Assembly (NCBI GenBank): GCA_025201375.1
Contig: JAIWZP010000097.1
Span: 1-64,000, forward strand
Length of the DNA stretch: 64,000 nucleotides
Direction of reading: 5' to 3'
From: Gongronella butleri
Taxonomy: Eukaryota; Mucoromycota; Mucoromycetes; Mucorales; Cunninghamellaceae
In this document: positions 61,430 to 64,000 of the stretch, in pieces
Position numbering within the stretch: the stretch's first letter is position 1
How the letters are laid out: each line of letters begins with the position of its first letter
Notes under the pieces: model-generated
Database searches by the model: none
What the model saw: only the letters and a program-made list of their open reading frames with translations
What the model was told of the DNA's origin: nothing
Position numbers and translations under genes: made by a program

Positions 61430-64000
61430 AGATGATCGCTGCAAAAACGAGTTCCAGGCGGAATTATCGCACACAGCCCGTTTGCGGGTCAACTTGGACG
61501 CATGATACAACAGTAAACCGCGTCGGACACCGAGTTACCGGTACATGCGTCTGTACCGAGCCAACCCCATGCACCTGGTGTCACTCTTGCAAGTGGTGGA
61601 CGGCTGGACGCATCATCAACGCTTCAACGGAGTTCTACATATGAGTGCATTTTCTCGTCGCGCAATTCGCACTTGAAGTTTAATCGAAGATCATCAGTTT
61701 CTCGTCAACCAGCAGGTCGACTTTTCTCTGTTTTCTTCTCAGAGGAGAGAAGATGGACAGAAACTGAAACGACGTGCTGCTACTGTACAGTATGATGGTG
61801 CTACAGATGTAGTATCATTTCAATGATGCCTGAAGCATCGCGCTACACTGCACCAAAACGCACAAAAAATATTTACCTATTGAAATCCAAAGTGCGTGTT
61901 TTTCAGACTTTGTCGGCCTGCTGTGCTTCCAGAAATTTTTTTACAGCCTGCTTTCTTGCCAATAAAAATGCATCACGGCATACGGTATCATACAGTAACC
62001 TCTGATCCAATGCACAACAATACGTATCCCCCCGATTTTTTTGGACTCGAAAATGCTAAAAATCTCATATTACTGTATTGAAGTATTTTGCATTCATCTC
62101 GCCATCTGCGTGGTTAAACCCGCCAAAAAATAGTCGCATCGAATTCAGTGCAAAATTTGCAACAAAAAAGTTTAAACCCCCAATCAAAGCGCTACGACCA
62201 CTTTTTAAAAATTCAGGGGTCACACTTTTCAATCTCAGAATATGCCAAACTTGTGTTTTTTTCAAACTCCGAGTGATCAATGCATCCCAAACAGGTAACT
62301 CCGATGTTTTGCTATTTGCAGACAAATTGGCAGGCCGCCCCAAGTTTTAAGAAAAATGCCCAGAGAGTGACGCATGAACGGCGATCGACTGAGAAAACTG
62401 CCTACTTTGGCCAAGATTTTTTTGCAAAACTTTAAGGTTTGACACTTCCAAATTTAGGTGCGTAAATTGCATGGAATTTTTTTATGTATTTTTTTTGCAG
62501 GTTTTTGTGCGCTGTAGAGTGGGCTGCGGCCTGCGCTGCAAGCTGGTAATGTCGTGATCAATGACCGATGCAAAAAGTTAAAACCCAAGCTAGCGCCCTG
62601 CAATTCATCCCATTAGATGCTTTGCCTCCCTGTTTTTTATTAAATCTGAAATAAAAATCGAGGGTTGACTAGACAGTTGTCGAGCAAATCGTCATTGAAT
62701 TTTTGTTGAAAAAGTGTATTATTCCTCCGCCAGTTTTGATCAGATCGCCGTGAGACTTGTTTCATTCCGTGGAGATTCAGCAGCAGCATTTGACACATTA
62801 AAAGCATCGTTGGTTATTTTTCCAGTTGTCGAGAAAAGCAAGTTTGAAAATTGATCCAATGTTTGAGCGACTTTTGCAAGCGGGCAAAGTTCATCCATCG
62901 GGCAAGCAAACAATCAGGAAATGACACCCGAGTGCGTCCCTTTCGATCGGTGCCATTTCACCGCGATCCACAAAATATTTTGAGAAACTCGTGCCGGATT
63001 TTTTGGATATGTCAGAATTTTAGATTCATCTGCACAATGACTCGATCGACTCCTGCTTTGAACGGTTTTTCAAAAAGAGTCGCGTCGGCAATACATTACT
63101 GTATGCGTAGATTTTGGGCCACCCAACCATGATGACATATGGCATTTAATTCTGCATTTGTAAAAATGTCGAGATTTCGAATTCATCTGCAAAACGATCC
63201 AGTCAATCTTGGGGTTTCGTGTTGTGTTGTTGAATAAGGAGACACGTTACTGACTTTTAAAAATGAAGACACACAGATAATACACGATAAAAGGGATCCA
63301 ATCACAGATTACAAAATAACCAAATTTATCGGATTTTTTTAAAATTCTAAAATAAACATTAATACTAATATATTTCTTAATTCCAATATTAAAATTATTG
63401 CCAAGAAAGATTAGAAAAATTAAAACAACACTAATTACAGCAAAATAAAAACGTCACTCAAGGGGCGGCGAAATGGTCAAAGGGCGAAGGATGGGAGGCA
63501 GTCAATTCATGATTTGTGTTGATCATCCATGGATTTGTGCCAATTCTTGAAAACGGCACATGCCACGAAAACGGCCCGATCAACATCTGGTTTTTTAATT
63601 TTTCTTTCAAAGAGAGACGCTGAAAAAGCCAACAAGTGGCAAAGTTTGGCGATGATCAAATCATGATTTTACCGCGAAATGAATTTGACAAAAACGCGCT
63701 ACAGCCAAATTTTCAGCAATGCCGTGCTTCCCGACAAACCACATGATTGACCTTTGGATTTTTATTTTTTTCTGAGAACAGAAGAGCAACAACATCCACT
63801 ATATGTAAATGTTTCGTGGAGCTGCGATGAGTCCTTGGTGACGAAATCTTTTTTGTCAAATTTAGAAAAAAAAAGGGTGGGTCAGGTCAAAATGCATTTG
63901 GAGGGTCGCCCGCTTTGAGAGGCTCAGGTCTCTCAAATCCGTTTGGCAACCTACACATTGGACAACATCTGCTGAGAGTCATATCATTGCGTGCATTGAC
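61430..64000 (+). repeat. Dispersed repeat family R1, copy C (runs off the window)
   Basis: From about 61895 (TTTTTCAGACTTTGTCGGCC) to the window end it aligns closely with 44580-46460 of copy B, landmark for landmark: TTTGCAACAAAAAAG (62156), GAGTGATCAATGCATCCC, GCATGGAATTTTTT, GTTGTCGAGAAAAGCAAGTTTG and GAGAGGCTCAGGTCTCTCAA near the end. The block 61430-61550 matches the far end of copy B (47265-47380), so two units may abut here. It is interrupted at 63239-63459 by an AT-rich insertion absent from copy B. No conserved reading frame was found. Confidence 0.78.
63239..63459. mobile_element. 221-bp AT-rich MITE-like insertion in repeat copy C
   Basis: Copy B reads TTGAATAAGGCGCGGCGAAA without interruption; copy C has 221 extra bases between TTGAATAAG and GGGCGGCGAAA. 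The insert begins GAGACACGTT and its end reads, inverted, GAGTGACGTT (8 of 10 matches), and AAG flanks it on both sides (63236-63238 and 63460-63462). These are the features of a small non-autonomous DNA element with a 3-bp target duplication. It has no coding capacity. The inverted repeats are short, so the family is not assigned. Confidence 0.6.

Overview
The window is nuclear DNA of a fungus. The evidence is the gene set (an AreA/NIT2-type GATA factor, a WOPR/Gti1-Pac2 regulator, a Fat1-type acyl-CoA synthetase, fungal-style acid phosphatase, 14-3-3, Rab18 and mitochondrial ribosomal proteins), together with many short GT-AG introns of about 50-205 nt that usually carry a long T tract before the acceptor. 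The intron density (up to 17 exons per gene) and a small HMG-box gene at the left edge would suit an early-diverging lineage such as Mucoromycota. That placement is an inference; no taxonomic search was possible.

Layout. 1-6900: an HMG-box gene, then a gene-poor block of old repeats with one well-preserved solo LTR. 6908-43345: dense housekeeping genes: CDC7-like kinase (-), TRM11 (+), Fat1-like synthetase (+), a double phosphoesterase (+), AreA-like factor (-), MCM4 (-), RBM22/Ecm2 (+), GPN2 (+), mitochondrial uS7m (+), a Gag1-clamp/DUF4050-like protein (+), RanBPM/Gid1 (-), mitochondrial uS10m (-) and an OPT transporter (+). 43346-50159: a second gene-poor block with a terminal-inverted-repeat element, a second copy of the dispersed repeat and a possible transposon-derived coding fragment. 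50160-61021: 14-3-3 (+), WOPR regulator (-), Rab18 (-), RCL1 (-) and an F-box protein (+). 61022-64000: a third copy of the dispersed repeat, interrupted by a small AT-rich insertion and running off the window.

Exon models were built by hand from splice signals, reading phase and family conservation. The exon lengths of all 19 gene models sum to a multiple of three. Functions cover DNA replication (CDC7 and its usual substrate subunit MCM4), RNA work (TRM11, RBM22, RCL1), nitrogen and developmental control (AreA-like, WOPR, HMG), lipid and phosphate metabolism (Fat1-like, phosphoesterase), protein turnover (RanBPM/Gid1, F-box), trafficking (Rab18), RNA polymerase assembly (GPN2) and mitochondrial translation.

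The most notable observations are: a 3-nt microexon in TRM11 that supplies the catalytic Asp of the DPPY motif; a tandem phosphoesterase whose first domain has lost two catalytic acids while the second keeps them; a Cdc7 kinase with an extension of about 710 residues; a 456-bp solo LTR with a perfect 5-bp target duplication; a 552-bp inverted-repeat element with 10-bp flanking duplications; and a multi-copy dispersed repeat family with an internal period near 167 bp.
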